64,000 nucleotides of DNA from positions 2,046,001-2,110,000 of the forward strand of contig OZ006967.1 of assembly GCA_963930955.1 (NCBI GenBank), given 5' to 3'. A program made the position numbers and the translations under genes. Origin of the DNA: Scatomonas sp963930955. Lineage in GTDB: Bacteria; Bacillota; Clostridia; Lachnospirales; Lachnospiraceae. Of the stretch, positions 41,546-50,596 are shown in pieces. Under the pieces are notes generated by a model, which saw nothing but the letters and a program-made list of their open reading frames with translations, had not been told where the DNA came from and did no database searches. The first letter of the stretch is position 1. Each line of letters starts with the position of its first letter.

Positions 41546-42328
41546 CTATGTTCTCTCCAGCACCGGCACAGCGGCCAGCAGCTCCTTGGTATATTCTGCC
41601 CGGGGATCCTCCAGCACCTGAAGGGCCGGTCCGTACTCCACAGCCTCCCCCGCCTTTAAGATCAGCACAGTATCCGCCATGGCCCGAACCACGCCCAGAT
41701 TATGGGTCACCAGCACCAGGGCTGTGCCGTACAGTTCCCGCAGCAGCAGCAGTTCCTCCACTGCCTGCCGCTGGATCGAGACGTCCAGGGCGCTGGTGGG
41801 TTCATCCGCCAGCAGGATCTCCGGCTTCAGGAGCATGGCCATGGCGATCCCCACTCTCTGGTTCATACCCCCGGACAATTCAAAGGGATAGCTTGCCAGG
41901 ATCCGTTCCCCTTCCCGGAAACCCAGCCGGGTGAAAAGCTCCAGGGCTTCTGTGTCACTCTCCTGCCGGGTGATCCTTCTGTGGGCGGAAAGGCTCTCAA
42001 AGATCTGGCTGCCGATGGTGCGGACCGGACACAGAGAGGATCCGGCGTCCTGAAAGATCATGCCGATCCCGGCCCCCCGGATCTTCCTGAGTTCCTTTTC
42101 TGTAAGCTCCGGCAGGTTCCGGTCCCGATACCGGATCTCTCCCCGGGTCACCTGGCCACCCTGGCCCAGGATCCCCAGGGCTGCCCGGATCAGGGAGCTT
42201 TTTCCGCTGCCGGATTCCCCCACGATCCCCAGGATCTCTCCCGGCTGCAGGGTGAAACTCACATCCCGGACCGCCGGGATCCCGTTATAGGAAATCTCCA
42301 CAGCCCGGTAAGACAATAATTCTTTCAT
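41546..42328 (-). CDS. Opp/Nik-type ABC ATPase (NikD-like)
   Basis: 260-residue ATPase. Walker A GESGSGKSS, signature LSGGMNQR, Walker B LLADEPTSALDV, H-loop VTHN. Together with the NikE-like gene it powers the importer. GGAG lies before its ATG and 21 bases separate it from the binding-protein gene. Confidence 0.92.
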   Translation of the reverse strand: MKELLSYRAVEISYNGIPAVRDVSFTLQPGEILGIVGESGSGKSSLIRAALGILGQGGQVTRGEIRYRDRNLPELTEKELRKIRGAGIGMIFQDAGSSLCPVRTIGSQIFESLSAHRRITRQESDTEALELFTRLGFREGERILASYPFELSGGMNQRVGIAMAMLLKPEILLADEPTSALDVSIQRQAVEELLLLRELYGTALVLVTHNLGVVRAMADTVLILKAGEAVEYGPALQVLEDPRAEYTKELLAAVPVLERT

Positions 42329-42349
42329 CCTTTTTCTCCGTACGCAGAC

Positions 42350-43936
42350 TCAGACGCTGATATCCAGATCCGCGGTGATCTCGTAATAATCGCAGGGATG
42401 CGCTGTCAGTCCCGTTACCGAAACTTTGGAGATCATGCTCATCCGCAGATGGGAAGCAAACACAAAGGCATGTTCCTCCAGGATCACCTGCTGCATTTCC
42501 ACTGCCAGTTCCTGCCTGCGGGCCGGATCAAAGGTCCGGGACATTTCCTCCGCCAGGTTCTCCAGCTGATCGCTGTGGTACCGGCCGTCGTTATTGCCGG
42601 AGCTGTCCAGACAGCGGTAGGTAAAGAAATACTCCGGATCTCCCGTGGGCGCTGTCACCATGGCGCTGACGTAAATGTCCCAGGCAGAAGGGTCTGTGCG
42701 GATGCTGTTGTGGTCCGCAGTGCTGTTGATCTCCACCTGAAAACCGATCTCTCCCAGAGTGGACTGGGCGTACTCCGCCAGCAGCGGCAGCTCCTGGCGG
42801 CTGGGATAGGTGAGCCAGCGCAGGGTCAGCAGGGTCCCGTCCTTTTCCCGGACGCCGTCTCCATCCGTATCGGTCCAGCCGGCTTCTTCCAGTACTTTTT
42901 TCGCCGCTTCCGGATCATAGGTTTCTGCGGAAACCGCGTCGCCGCCAAAGACAAAGCTTTCCGGGAAAACGCCCTGGGCGGCATATCCGTTGCCTCCCAG
43001 CAGGGTCTCTACAAATCCTTCCTTATCGATGCCAAGGGCAATGGCTTTCCGCACCGCCGGATCTCCGGTAATGGGGCTTTCAAAATTCATGGTGCCGAAA
43101 AAGGCCCGGCTGGTGGCGCAGCTGGTAAAGGTGTACTGTTCATTTTCAAATAACGGATAGCTGGCGTAGGGCATGCCGTAGGCCACATCGATCTCCCCCG
43201 ACTGCAGGGCCATGGTCAGAGTATCTCCGTCGGTAATGGTGCGGACCGTAACTCTGTCCAGCTTCGGCTCCCCGCCCCAGTAGTTTTCATTTTTTACCAG
43301 CTCCAGTCCCCTGTCCGTTACCAGGGAAACCGCCTGGTAAGGTCCGGTGCCTGAGACAATCCCCTCCTCCGTGACTCCCGCTTCCATGTCGATGACGCAG
43401 CCGTATGGATCCGCCAGATAATTGATCAGGGCAGGCACCGGCTCAGCGGTCTGGATGGTCAGGGTATACCCATCCGCGGTGATCTCCTGGATCTGCAGAT
43501 CCTCCGCCGCCCGGGCATGGACCTCCGTCAGATCCTCCAGACACTCCTTGACCGCCTGCGCGTCCATATGCCGGCCGCTGGTAAAATCCACATCCTCCCG
43601 GAGATGGATGACCCAGGTCCGTTCGTCGGTGTTCTCATAGCTCTCCGCCAGCCAGGGCTCCACCTCCATGGAATCCGAGAACCGGAACAGGGTCTCTCCT
43701 ACTCCGTAGCGGATACAGGCCCAGCCGCTGTTGTCCCGGTGGGGATTGATATCGGGTTCTCCGTTTTCCGCGTTAAAGGTGGTGTCGCCCCATACCAGAG
43801 CCTTTTCTCCGGATCCGCTCCCGGCGCTCACGCTGCCCATGTCCGATCCGCTTTCTGTATTTCCTCCCCCGCAGCCCGCCAGCATGGAAACCAGAAGACC
43901 TGCAGCCAGCAGGAGGGTCAGCATTCTTTTTTTCAT
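42350..43936 (-). CDS. Substrate-binding lipoprotein (NikA/Opp type)
   Basis: 528-residue SBP_bac_5 binding lipoprotein with lipobox MLAGC (Cys at residue 22) and a Gly/Ser-rich linker. The family signature EPWLAESYENTDERTWVIHL lies near residue 80. It differs clearly from the binding protein of the riboswitch operon. The gene order B-C-A-D-E with adjacent start/stop overlap shows that it is part of the same operon. Substrate not told by sequence; nickel, cobalt, peptides or chelates are all possible. Confidence 0.93.
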   Translation of the reverse strand: MKKRMLTLLLAAGLLVSMLAGCGGGNTESGSDMGSVSAGSGSGEKALVWGDTTFNAENGEPDINPHRDNSGWACIRYGVGETLFRFSDSMEVEPWLAESYENTDERTWVIHLREDVDFTSGRHMDAQAVKECLEDLTEVHARAAEDLQIQEITADGYTLTIQTAEPVPALINYLADPYGCVIDMEAGVTEEGIVSGTGPYQAVSLVTDRGLELVKNENYWGGEPKLDRVTVRTITDGDTLTMALQSGEIDVAYGMPYASYPLFENEQYTFTSCATSRAFFGTMNFESPITGDPAVRKAIALGIDKEGFVETLLGGNGYAAQGVFPESFVFGGDAVSAETYDPEAAKKVLEEAGWTDTDGDGVREKDGTLLTLRWLTYPSRQELPLLAEYAQSTLGEIGFQVEINSTADHNSIRTDPSAWDIYVSAMVTAPTGDPEYFFTYRCLDSSGNNDGRYHSDQLENLAEEMSRTFDPARRQELAVEMQQVILEEHAFVFASHLRMSMISKVSVTGLTAHPCDYYEITADLDISV

Positions 43937-44814
43937 TTTGATCTTCTCCTTTTTCTCAGTCCGTTTCTGGGATCCAGAGTATCCCGCACCGTGTCTCCCA
44001 GCAGGTTAAAAAGCGCCACCGACACAAAAATCCCAAGTCCCGGGGTCAGAACCACCCAGGGATAGGTCTGCAGCATACTCCTGCCGCTGCTCATCATACT
44101 GCCCCACTCCGCTGTGGGGGGCTGGGCTCCCAGCCCCAGAAAAGAAAGGGCCGCGATCTCCATCATCATGGTGCCGATGTCCAGCATGGCCGTCACCAGC
44201 ACCGGTCCGGCAATATTGGGCAGAATGTGGCGGAAAAGAATCCCGAAAGAAGAGGTTCCGGAAAGCTTTGCCGCCTGGATATAGGTGAGATTTTTCACCG
44301 TCAGAGTCTGGCTCCTGGCCAGTCTGGCATATTTGGGCCAGCTTACCGCCGCCAGGGCGATTACTGCGTTCTGGATGCCGCCCTGGAGCACCGCCGCCAC
44401 AGCCATGGCGAACACCAGTCCCGGAAAAGCCAGGCAGATATCAGAAACCCGCATGATCACCGCGTCCAGCGCTCCGCCGAAATAGCCGCAGAGAAGCCCC
44501 AGAAGTGTTCCTGCCACGGCGATGATCCCCACCAGGATCAGGGCGGAAAAAATACTGGTCTGTCCCCCTATGATCACCCGGGAGAGCATATCTCTCCCGT
44601 ACCGGTCCGTTCCAAAAGGATGGGCCGGGCTCGGGGGCTGCAGGGCAATAGACAGATCCTGCCCGTTGGGGTCATAAGGGCAGATCCATTCCGCGAAAAC
44701 CGCCGCCAGCAGCAGGGCGGCAACCAGAGACAGAAACAGGATCAGACGGATCCTGGTGTGATCAGCCCGGATCTTCTGCCGGCGCGCCCCGATTTTTTCA
44801 GTACGGGAATTCAT
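43933..44814 (-). CDS. Opp/Nik-type ABC permease (NikC-like)
   Basis: 293-residue permease with the N-terminal membrane segment near residues 25-45, the PFGTDRYGRDMLSRVIIGG region and the coupling loop near residue 205. Overlaps both neighbours by four bases (ATGA), which indicates translational coupling. Confidence 0.93.
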   Translation of the reverse strand: MNSRTEKIGARRQKIRADHTRIRLILFLSLVAALLLAAVFAEWICPYDPNGQDLSIALQPPSPAHPFGTDRYGRDMLSRVIIGGQTSIFSALILVGIIAVAGTLLGLLCGYFGGALDAVIMRVSDICLAFPGLVFAMAVAAVLQGGIQNAVIALAAVSWPKYARLARSQTLTVKNLTYIQAAKLSGTSSFGILFRHILPNIAGPVLVTAMLDIGTMMMEIAALSFLGLGAQPPTAEWGSMMSSGRSMLQTYPWVVLTPGLGIFVSVALFNLLGDTVRDTLDPRNGLRKRRRSK

Positions 44815-45755
44815 GCCTGCTCACCTCCCAGCCGCACCCGGGGATCCAGGGCCCGGTAGCAAAGATCCGTAATGAGATTTACCGCTACATAGATCACGGC
44901 CATCCACACCACATAGGCCTGGATCACAGGATAGTCCCGCATATTGATGGCGTCCACCGCCAGTTTTCCCACTCCGTCCCACATAAAAATAGACTCCACG
45001 ATGGCTGTCCCGCCCAGCAGACTTCCCAGAGACAGCGCCATCAGGGTGAGGATGGAGGACAGACAGGAACGTAAGACATATTTCCTCAGGATCACAGAAA
45101 AAGCCACTCCCCTGGCCCGGGCTCCGGTCACGTAATCTTTGTCCAGCTCCTCCAGCACCACCGCCCGGATCTGCCGCATATATTTGGCAGACATGGCAAT
45201 GGCCAGGGTCAGGGCCGGCAGAGCCGCGCTCCGGAGACTGACCTCTTCTGAGATCACCGGGAAAACAGGAAAAAAAATAGCCAGCAGATACATCAGCACC
45301 AGGGCCACAAAAAAGTTCGGCAGGCTGTTGCCGATAAAACTGCACACCCGGATGAGATAGTCTGTAAACCGATTCTGCCTTACTGCCGCCAGAATTCCTA
45401 AAGGCAGAGAGATCACCACCGTCAGCCCCATGGACAGCAGGGTCAGCAGCAGGGTAGCCGGCAGCTTGGATACAAAGGTGGTGAACACGCTGCTACCGGA
45501 AATATAGCTGGTGCCCAGATCTCCTGTAAGAAATCCTCCAAGCCAGCGGAAATACTGGGCCAGAAACGGCTGATCCAGCCCCAGCTCCGCTCTCCTGGCG
45601 GCGATCACCTCCGGGGACAGGGCCACGCCGGAAACCTCCGACTGCTGGAGCACCGCGTCGCTGCCGGCGATCCGCATCAGGGCGAAAGAAAGAAAGGTAA
45701 TGCCCAGCAAAATGGGGATCAGCAGCAGCAATCTGCGGATCACGTACTTTTTCAT
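44811..45755 (-). CDS. Opp/Nik-type ABC permease (NikB-like)
   Basis: 314-residue permease with an N-terminal helix (RRLLLLIPILLGITFLSFAL), a coupling region TGARARGVAFSVILRKYVL near residue 215 and the LLGGTAIVESIFMWDGVGKL stretch. The ATG at 45755 overlaps the methyltransferase stop codon by four bases (ATGA), so methyltransferase and importer are translated together. A longer frame to 45911 was rejected. Confidence 0.93.
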   Translation of the reverse strand: MKKYVIRRLLLLIPILLGITFLSFALMRIAGSDAVLQQSEVSGVALSPEVIAARRAELGLDQPFLAQYFRWLGGFLTGDLGTSYISGSSVFTTFVSKLPATLLLTLLSMGLTVVISLPLGILAAVRQNRFTDYLIRVCSFIGNSLPNFFVALVLMYLLAIFFPVFPVISEEVSLRSAALPALTLAIAMSAKYMRQIRAVVLEELDKDYVTGARARGVAFSVILRKYVLRSCLSSILTLMALSLGSLLGGTAIVESIFMWDGVGKLAVDAINMRDYPVIQAYVVWMAVIYVAVNLITDLCYRALDPRVRLGGEQA

Positions 45756-46552
45756 GCTCTCTCCTTCTCCCGGGGCTGTTTTACTGCCTTCACCAGAAAC
45801 ATGGGGGTGGAAGAATTGTTGATCCTCTCCTCCCTGGTCCAGACCCGTCTCCAGATCTCCGGATCCGCCTCCACATCCATTTCCAGTTTCTCCAAAACCT
45901 TCCGGTCCCATTCCGGGCGGAGAGCCAGGGAAAGGGGCGCCTGCACGGCAATGGCCTCCATGGCGGGGATATCCGTCCCGTCGGTCTCATTGGCCACCCC
46001 CTCCGCCAGGATATTCTCCCGGTCTTTCAGGTACCCTTCCCGGGCTTCCCGGTCATACAGATACCGGTACCAGTTGGCGTCAAAGTTCAGCAGAAGTCCG
46101 CCGGGCTTCAGGACCCGGCACCATTCCCCGTAGGCTTTCTCCGGGTGGGGCAGGTTCCAGGTAAGGTTCCTGGTAACGATCACGTCAAAACAGTTCTCCT
46201 GGAATTCCAGCTGTTCCGCGTTCATCCGCCGAAAACAGATGCGGTCTCTCCAGATCCCCGCGTTATTTCTGGCCTCCTCCAGCATGGATTCCGTATAGTC
46301 CACAGCGGTAACCTGATACCCCATCTCCGCCAGGATCACCGAAAAAAATCCGGGGCCGCAGCCTATGTCCAGAACAGAAAGCTCCTCCATCTTCCGTCCC
46401 GGATACTGCCGGCTGATCTGCTCAAAAAGAACTCCGCCCCACACCTGATGCTGACCGGAGTTCAGTTCACTTTTATTCACTTCAGAATATCCGGCCGCCC
46501 GGTTGGTCCAGTAGGCCTGATTCTCTGTTTCATACTGCCGAAATGTCTGCAT
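45752..46552 (-). CDS. SAM-dependent methyltransferase heading the second importer operon
   Basis: 266-residue class I methyltransferase. SAM motif I is LDIGCGPGFFS (residues 61-71), motif post-I YQVTAVDYTESML, and IVTRNLTWNLPHPEKAYGEW (about 125-144) forms the family-specific region. The same region occurs, with few changes, in the C-terminal half of the fusion gene at 48760-50499, so the two are clearly related. The product is coupled to a NikB-like permease by overlap. Its methyl acceptor is unknown; proximity to metal/corrinoid transport suggests a chelator or corrinoid-derived ligand, but this is inference. AAGGAGGACTT precedes the start. Confidence 0.9.
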   Translation of the reverse strand: MQTFRQYETENQAYWTNRAAGYSEVNKSELNSGQHQVWGGVLFEQISRQYPGRKMEELSVLDIGCGPGFFSVILAEMGYQVTAVDYTESMLEEARNNAGIWRDRICFRRMNAEQLEFQENCFDVIVTRNLTWNLPHPEKAYGEWCRVLKPGGLLLNFDANWYRYLYDREAREGYLKDRENILAEGVANETDGTDIPAMEAIAVQAPLSLALRPEWDRKVLEKLEMDVEADPEIWRRVWTREERINNSSTPMFLVKAVKQPREKERA

Positions 46553-46559
46553 AAGTCCT

Positions 46560-46614
46560 CCTTAAAACCCATCGTTCTTTGGTTCTCCCCTATAGTATCA
46601 TACGGGTTTTAAGG
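46560..46614 (-). promoter_or_regulatory. Inverted repeat covering the methyltransferase ribosome site
   Basis: On the minus strand CCTTAAAACCC (46614-46604) is the exact complement of GGGTTTTAAGG (46570-46560), which includes the first half of the AAGGAGG ribosome site. A possible promoter, TTACAG-17-TACTAT, overlaps the upstream arm, so the element could act as an operator or as an RNA hairpin that masks the site. Confidence 0.45.
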
Positions 46615-46639
46615 CTGTAAGCCCCCCCTGGGGATAAAA

Positions 46640-48067
46640 TCACTCCCGGGAGGGCTTTCCGGATGGTTTTTCCAGAGTTTTCTTAAAACGGAAGGCAAAC
46701 AGGATGGCCGTAAAGGTTACCGCCAGGGTATCCGCAGCCGGTTCTGCCAGGTACACGGAGGTGGTCTTCTCCAAAGGCAGGATTCCCGGCAGCAGGTAGA
46801 TCAGAGGGATCAGCAGGACAAACTTCCGCACAATGGCTACTGCGATGGATTCCACCGCTCTACCCAGGGCGTTAAAGGTCATCTGGCAGGCCAGCTGGAT
46901 CCCGAAAAGGAACATAACCCCCATGTAGATCCGCAGAGCAGACCGGGTATATTCCATCAGCGCCGCGTCCGTAGTAAACATGGCTGCGAAAATTCCCGGA
47001 AACAGCATGACCAGAGCCCATAAAATTCCCGCATAGGCCATACTGACTTTCAGCAGGAGCCGGAAAGCCCCTCTGACTCTTCCGTAGTCCCCGGCCCCGT
47101 AGCAGTAGCTGATGATAGGCTGAGCGCCCTGGCCCAGTCCCTGCAGGGGGAGCATGGCGAACTGCATGACACTGGTGAGGATGGTCATTGCCCCCACGGC
47201 AATGTCTCCTCCGTAGTTCTGAAGAGAACTGTTAAAGCAGACGGAGATCACGCTCTCGCTGGCCTGCATAATAAAGGTTGCCGCCCCCAGGGCCACACAG
47301 GGGCCGATCACTCCTGGGACCAGCCGCAGATTTTTCTTTCGGATCCGGAGAAAGGTCCGCTTTCCGCAGAGAAAACTCACCACCCAGAGGCAGGAAAGAG
47401 CCTGGGAAAGAATCGTGGCCAGAGCCGCGCCCCGGACCTCCATTCCCAGCCCGAAAATAAAGATAGGATCCAGGATAATATTGGCCACCGCTCCGATCAG
47501 CACTGAGAGCATGCCTGTCTTTGCAAAGCCCTGGGCAGTGATAAACGCATTCATTCCCAGGGTCAGCTCCACAAAAATGGTTCCCACAGCATAGATGTTC
47601 ATATAGTCCACCCCGTAGCCGATGGTTTTTTCGCTGGCTCCGAAGGCCATGAGCAGATCCCGGTTCCAGATCAGCAGCACCGCTGTCAGGATCACGGAAA
47701 GAAGGATCTGCAGGACAAAGCAGTTGCCCAGTGTTTTCTCCGCGGAATCCTTATCCTTCCTGCCCATAAAAATAGAAGCCCTGGGAGAGCCCCCGTAGCC
47801 TACCAGTGCCGCAAATGCGGATACGATCAGGATCAGGGGCATGCAGACGCCTACCCCTGTCAGGGCGGAAGCTCCGATATCCGGAATATGCCCGATATAG
47901 ATCCGGTCTACAATATTATACAGCATATTGATCAGCTGCGCCGCCACCGTGGGCAGAGCCAGCTTAAGCAGTAATTTCCCAAGCGGCTCCCTCCGCAGAA
48001 ATTCCTTGCTGTTCTCCGGAGATTTCTGAAGTTCCGTGTTTGTCTGGTCCTGTTCTTTCTGTTTCAT
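46640..48067 (-). CDS. MATE-family exporter (second)
   Basis: 475-residue MATE transporter with about twelve helices; the N-terminal PTVAAQLINMLYNIVDRIYIGHI segment is typical. It overlaps the MarR gene by four bases (ATGA), so they are translated together. It precedes the methyltransferase-importer operon on the same strand, 87 bases away. Probable role: export of a small organic molecule. Confidence 0.93.
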   Translation of the reverse strand: MKQKEQDQTNTELQKSPENSKEFLRREPLGKLLLKLALPTVAAQLINMLYNIVDRIYIGHIPDIGASALTGVGVCMPLILIVSAFAALVGYGGSPRASIFMGRKDKDSAEKTLGNCFVLQILLSVILTAVLLIWNRDLLMAFGASEKTIGYGVDYMNIYAVGTIFVELTLGMNAFITAQGFAKTGMLSVLIGAVANIILDPIFIFGLGMEVRGAALATILSQALSCLWVVSFLCGKRTFLRIRKKNLRLVPGVIGPCVALGAATFIMQASESVISVCFNSSLQNYGGDIAVGAMTILTSVMQFAMLPLQGLGQGAQPIISYCYGAGDYGRVRGAFRLLLKVSMAYAGILWALVMLFPGIFAAMFTTDAALMEYTRSALRIYMGVMFLFGIQLACQMTFNALGRAVESIAVAIVRKFVLLIPLIYLLPGILPLEKTTSVYLAEPAADTLAVTFTAILFAFRFKKTLEKPSGKPSRE

Positions 48068-48519
48068 TTTGGATCAATTCTCCTTCCTTCCAGGGCATTT
48101 CTGGAATTTTCAAACAGCCGGCGCTGGAGGTCTACCAGAGTTTCCAGATCCCGGCTGGAAAAACCTTGCAGCACCGCGGCCAGAAACTCCTCTTTGACCT
48201 GGTCCACCGCCTCCATCAGGGGCTTTGCCTGCTCCCGCAGACGCAGATGGATCTTTCTTCTGTCCTCCCGGTCCGGCAGCCGTTCCAGCAGGGACTTCTG
48301 GATCAGGGACTCCACCGCTTTGGAAACGGCGCCTTTGGAGATCATCCGCAGTTCCGTAATGTCCCCCGCCGTGTCTTTTTCAGGATTATTCAGCAGAAAA
48401 CTTACGATCTCCGCTTCCGCCACCGTCAGATCATGGTCCGTGCAGACGCGCTTCAGCATTCTGTCATACAGGCGGAACAGGCCTCGCAGGCCGGTAAACA
48501 CTTCTGTTGTGGGAGTCAT
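48064..48519 (-). CDS. MarR-family transcriptional regulator
   Basis: 151-residue MarR regulator. The winged helix is around residues 35-95 (LTVAEAEIVSFLLNN, ITELRMISKGAVSKAVESL, LLERLPDREDRRKIHLRL). It is the first gene of the unit with the MATE exporter and probably controls it. The promoter TTGACT-16-TATACT lies about 57 bases upstream. AAAGGAG precedes the ATG. Confidence 0.93.
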   Translation of the reverse strand: MTPTTEVFTGLRGLFRLYDRMLKRVCTDHDLTVAEAEIVSFLLNNPEKDTAGDITELRMISKGAVSKAVESLIQKSLLERLPDREDRRKIHLRLREQAKPLMEAVDQVKEEFLAAVLQGFSSRDLETLVDLQRRLFENSRNALEGRRIDPK

Positions 48520-48575
48520 CTTTTTTCTCCTTTGTTTTTTTTATAAACAGTTCACAAGAAAACCATATAGGTAAC

Positions 48576-48603
48576 AGTATAGCATTTTCGGAAAAGAAGT
48601 CAA
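48576..48603 (-). promoter_or_regulatory. Promoter of the MarR-MATE unit
   Basis: On the minus strand TTGACT (48603-48598), a 16-bp spacer and TATACT (48581-48576), close to consensus. Confidence 0.75.
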
Positions 48604-48628
48604 GAGACTCTTTCTTCGGACTTTCCCC

Positions 48629-48686
48629 GCAACAAAAATCCAGGCCCGGCAGTCTTCCGCAGCCGCCGGGCCTGGATTTTCGTTGC
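48629..48686. terminator. Terminator after the corrinoid operon
   Basis: GCAACAAAAATCCAGGCCCG and the following GC pair with the complement at 48665-48686 (22-bp arms, one mismatch) around a 14-base loop. It follows the fusion gene on the minus strand and isolates the MarR unit. Confidence 0.75.
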
Positions 48687-48759
48687 AGATATTTTCAATG
48701 AGTGAATTCATGGATTCAGTATAAGCCCTGTCTCCGGCCTCCGCAAGCCCCCGTGGGGG

Positions 48760-50499
48760 TTATTTTTTCTCCTGGTTTCTGCATTTGGAGGCCCGGATCA
48801 GAAACAGGGGCGCCGGGTTATAAAACGCGTCTTTTTCCCGGTAGATCTCTCTTCCGATCCCCAGTTCGATCTGTACGGAGCGCATACCGGCTTTCTCCAG
48901 CGCTTCCAGGTCCCAGCCGGGACGGCTGCAGGCCGTAATAGAAAGCTGGCGTTTCAGCCGCTCGCATTCCTCCAGCATGTCGCTTCCCAGCTTGTGATGG
49001 GCATGGTTTTTCGGCAGGCCCCTGGAGTCCCTGCAGTCCTCTTTTCCATAATCCGCGTCGAAATTCAGAAGCACCCCTTCCTTTTTCAGCACCCGGCTCC
49101 ATTCCCGGTAGGCCTTTTCCGCGTCCGGCAGGGTCCAGGTAAGATTCCGGGTGACCAGCACATCAAAGCTTCCATCGGCAAATTCCGGATTTTCCGCGTC
49201 CATGACCTGGAATCTGCAGCGGCTCTGCTCCTCTTCTGTCAACTCCTCCGCAGCCAGTTCTCCGGCTCCCCGGATCATGCCGGGGGTCAGATCAATGCCG
49301 GTAACCTCATGTCCTTCCCTGGCCAGCAGAATAGAGAAAAAGCCCGTGCCGCAGCCCACATCCAGGATCTTCAGATGTTTTTTCTCCGGCAGGTTCTTCC
49401 GCAGGATCTTCAGAAAGCGGTCCGCCAGGGGACTGTGGAGTTCCTGCCTCCTCTGTTCCAGAAAATCCCGGCTGCGCTTGGACCAGTAGCCGGCGATCTG
49501 CTCTTTCCGGTCATCGGAATGATAGTCGATCTTTCCGTAGGCGATCATGGGACCGTTTTCGCAGACCTGCAGGCTTCCCGTCTGATACAGGATCACCCCG
49601 CTTTCCTGGGCCACAGACTCCTCCAGCACATTTCCCTCGTAGTCCCTGGTGACCCCAAGAAGGTCTCCCTGGGAAAAAAGATCTCCGGATCGCTTTTCCG
49701 GGTACCAGAGGCCAAAGCAGGAAGCCGCCTGGTACTGGATATCCGTTACCTCCAGGGGGTAATGGCTTCTTGCGATATGGCCCCCGGGGCAGATCCCCAG
49801 ATAATCCAGAATACTCCGCACGTCCTTTTTGGTGGACTGCACTTCCTCGGTGCTCCAGTCTCCCATGCCGCCCCTCTCCAGAAGAACACTGGGGATCCCG
49901 CAGGAGGCGGCGTAGTTGTAGGAGCCGCCGGATCCCACTTCCGAACGGACCATATAGGGCACGTCTGCCTGCCGGGCCATTTCCCGGGAGATCCGGGTCA
50001 CCTCCGGTTCCGCCTTCCCAGCGTAGTAGATATAGGGAGCCAGCTCCTCATAATCATCTCCGCTGTGAAGATCTATATAATAATCCGCTTCCCGGTGCAG
50101 GGTGTCCACCACCGCCCGGGCCAGCCGCTCTGTGACCGTTCCCTTCGGATCCCCGGGAAATTCCCGGTTTAAATTTTTTCCATCCTCCCGGCTGACGCTT
50201 CCCAGCCGGTTTTCAAAATCTATGCGGTTTACCGCTTTGATCAGCAGGATCCGGCCCCGGATGTCCTCCGGCTGCAGCTCCTTTGCCAGCTCCAGAGCCG
50301 CCTGGATCCCCACATATTCTCCCGCGTGGATGCCTGCGGTAATCAGCACGGTTTTCCCCGGGGTCTTCCCGCAGAGGATCGTGGCAGGAACCGAAAAACC
50401 GCTCTCTCCCAGTTCCAGTATGCCGCTTACCTTTTCCCCCGGCCGGACCGCGTCCGGACGGATAATTTTTGTCTCGTATTGTTTGTATCCCTTTGCCAT
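48760..50499 (-). CDS. AstE/AspA-type zinc hydrolase fused to a SAM methyltransferase
   Basis: 579-residue fusion. The N-terminal domain (about 25-325) matches the succinylglutamate desuccinylase/aspartoacylase group: likely zinc ligands His58 and Glu61 (AGIHAGEY) and His145 (DLHSGD). The C-terminal domain (about 335-575) is a class I methyltransferase: SAM motif LDVGCGTGFF at 379-388, then LVTRNLTWTLPDAEKAYREW, closely matching the methyltransferase at 45752. The start at 50499 is chosen as AAAGGA precedes it. It lies 97 bases after cbiZ on the same strand. AstE/AspA enzymes cut amide bonds; a substrate linked to corrinoid or chelate modification is suggested by context only. Confidence 0.85.
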   Translation of the reverse strand: MAKGYKQYETKIIRPDAVRPGEKVSGILELGESGFSVPATILCGKTPGKTVLITAGIHAGEYVGIQAALELAKELQPEDIRGRILLIKAVNRIDFENRLGSVSREDGKNLNREFPGDPKGTVTERLARAVVDTLHREADYYIDLHSGDDYEELAPYIYYAGKAEPEVTRISREMARQADVPYMVRSEVGSGGSYNYAASCGIPSVLLERGGMGDWSTEEVQSTKKDVRSILDYLGICPGGHIARSHYPLEVTDIQYQAASCFGLWYPEKRSGDLFSQGDLLGVTRDYEGNVLEESVAQESGVILYQTGSLQVCENGPMIAYGKIDYHSDDRKEQIAGYWSKRSRDFLEQRRQELHSPLADRFLKILRKNLPEKKHLKILDVGCGTGFFSILLAREGHEVTGIDLTPGMIRGAGELAAEELTEEEQSRCRFQVMDAENPEFADGSFDVLVTRNLTWTLPDAEKAYREWSRVLKKEGVLLNFDADYGKEDCRDSRGLPKNHAHHKLGSDMLEECERLKRQLSITACSRPGWDLEALEKAGMRSVQIELGIGREIYREKDAFYNPAPLFLIRASKCRNQEKK

Positions 50500-50596
50500 A
50501 GATTTCAGTCCTTTCTTCCCGGAAAATACGGGAATTACAAAATCTACTATAAAGGGCCGGGGGAGATCCCGCAACCCACCCGGGGGGATAAAATTT

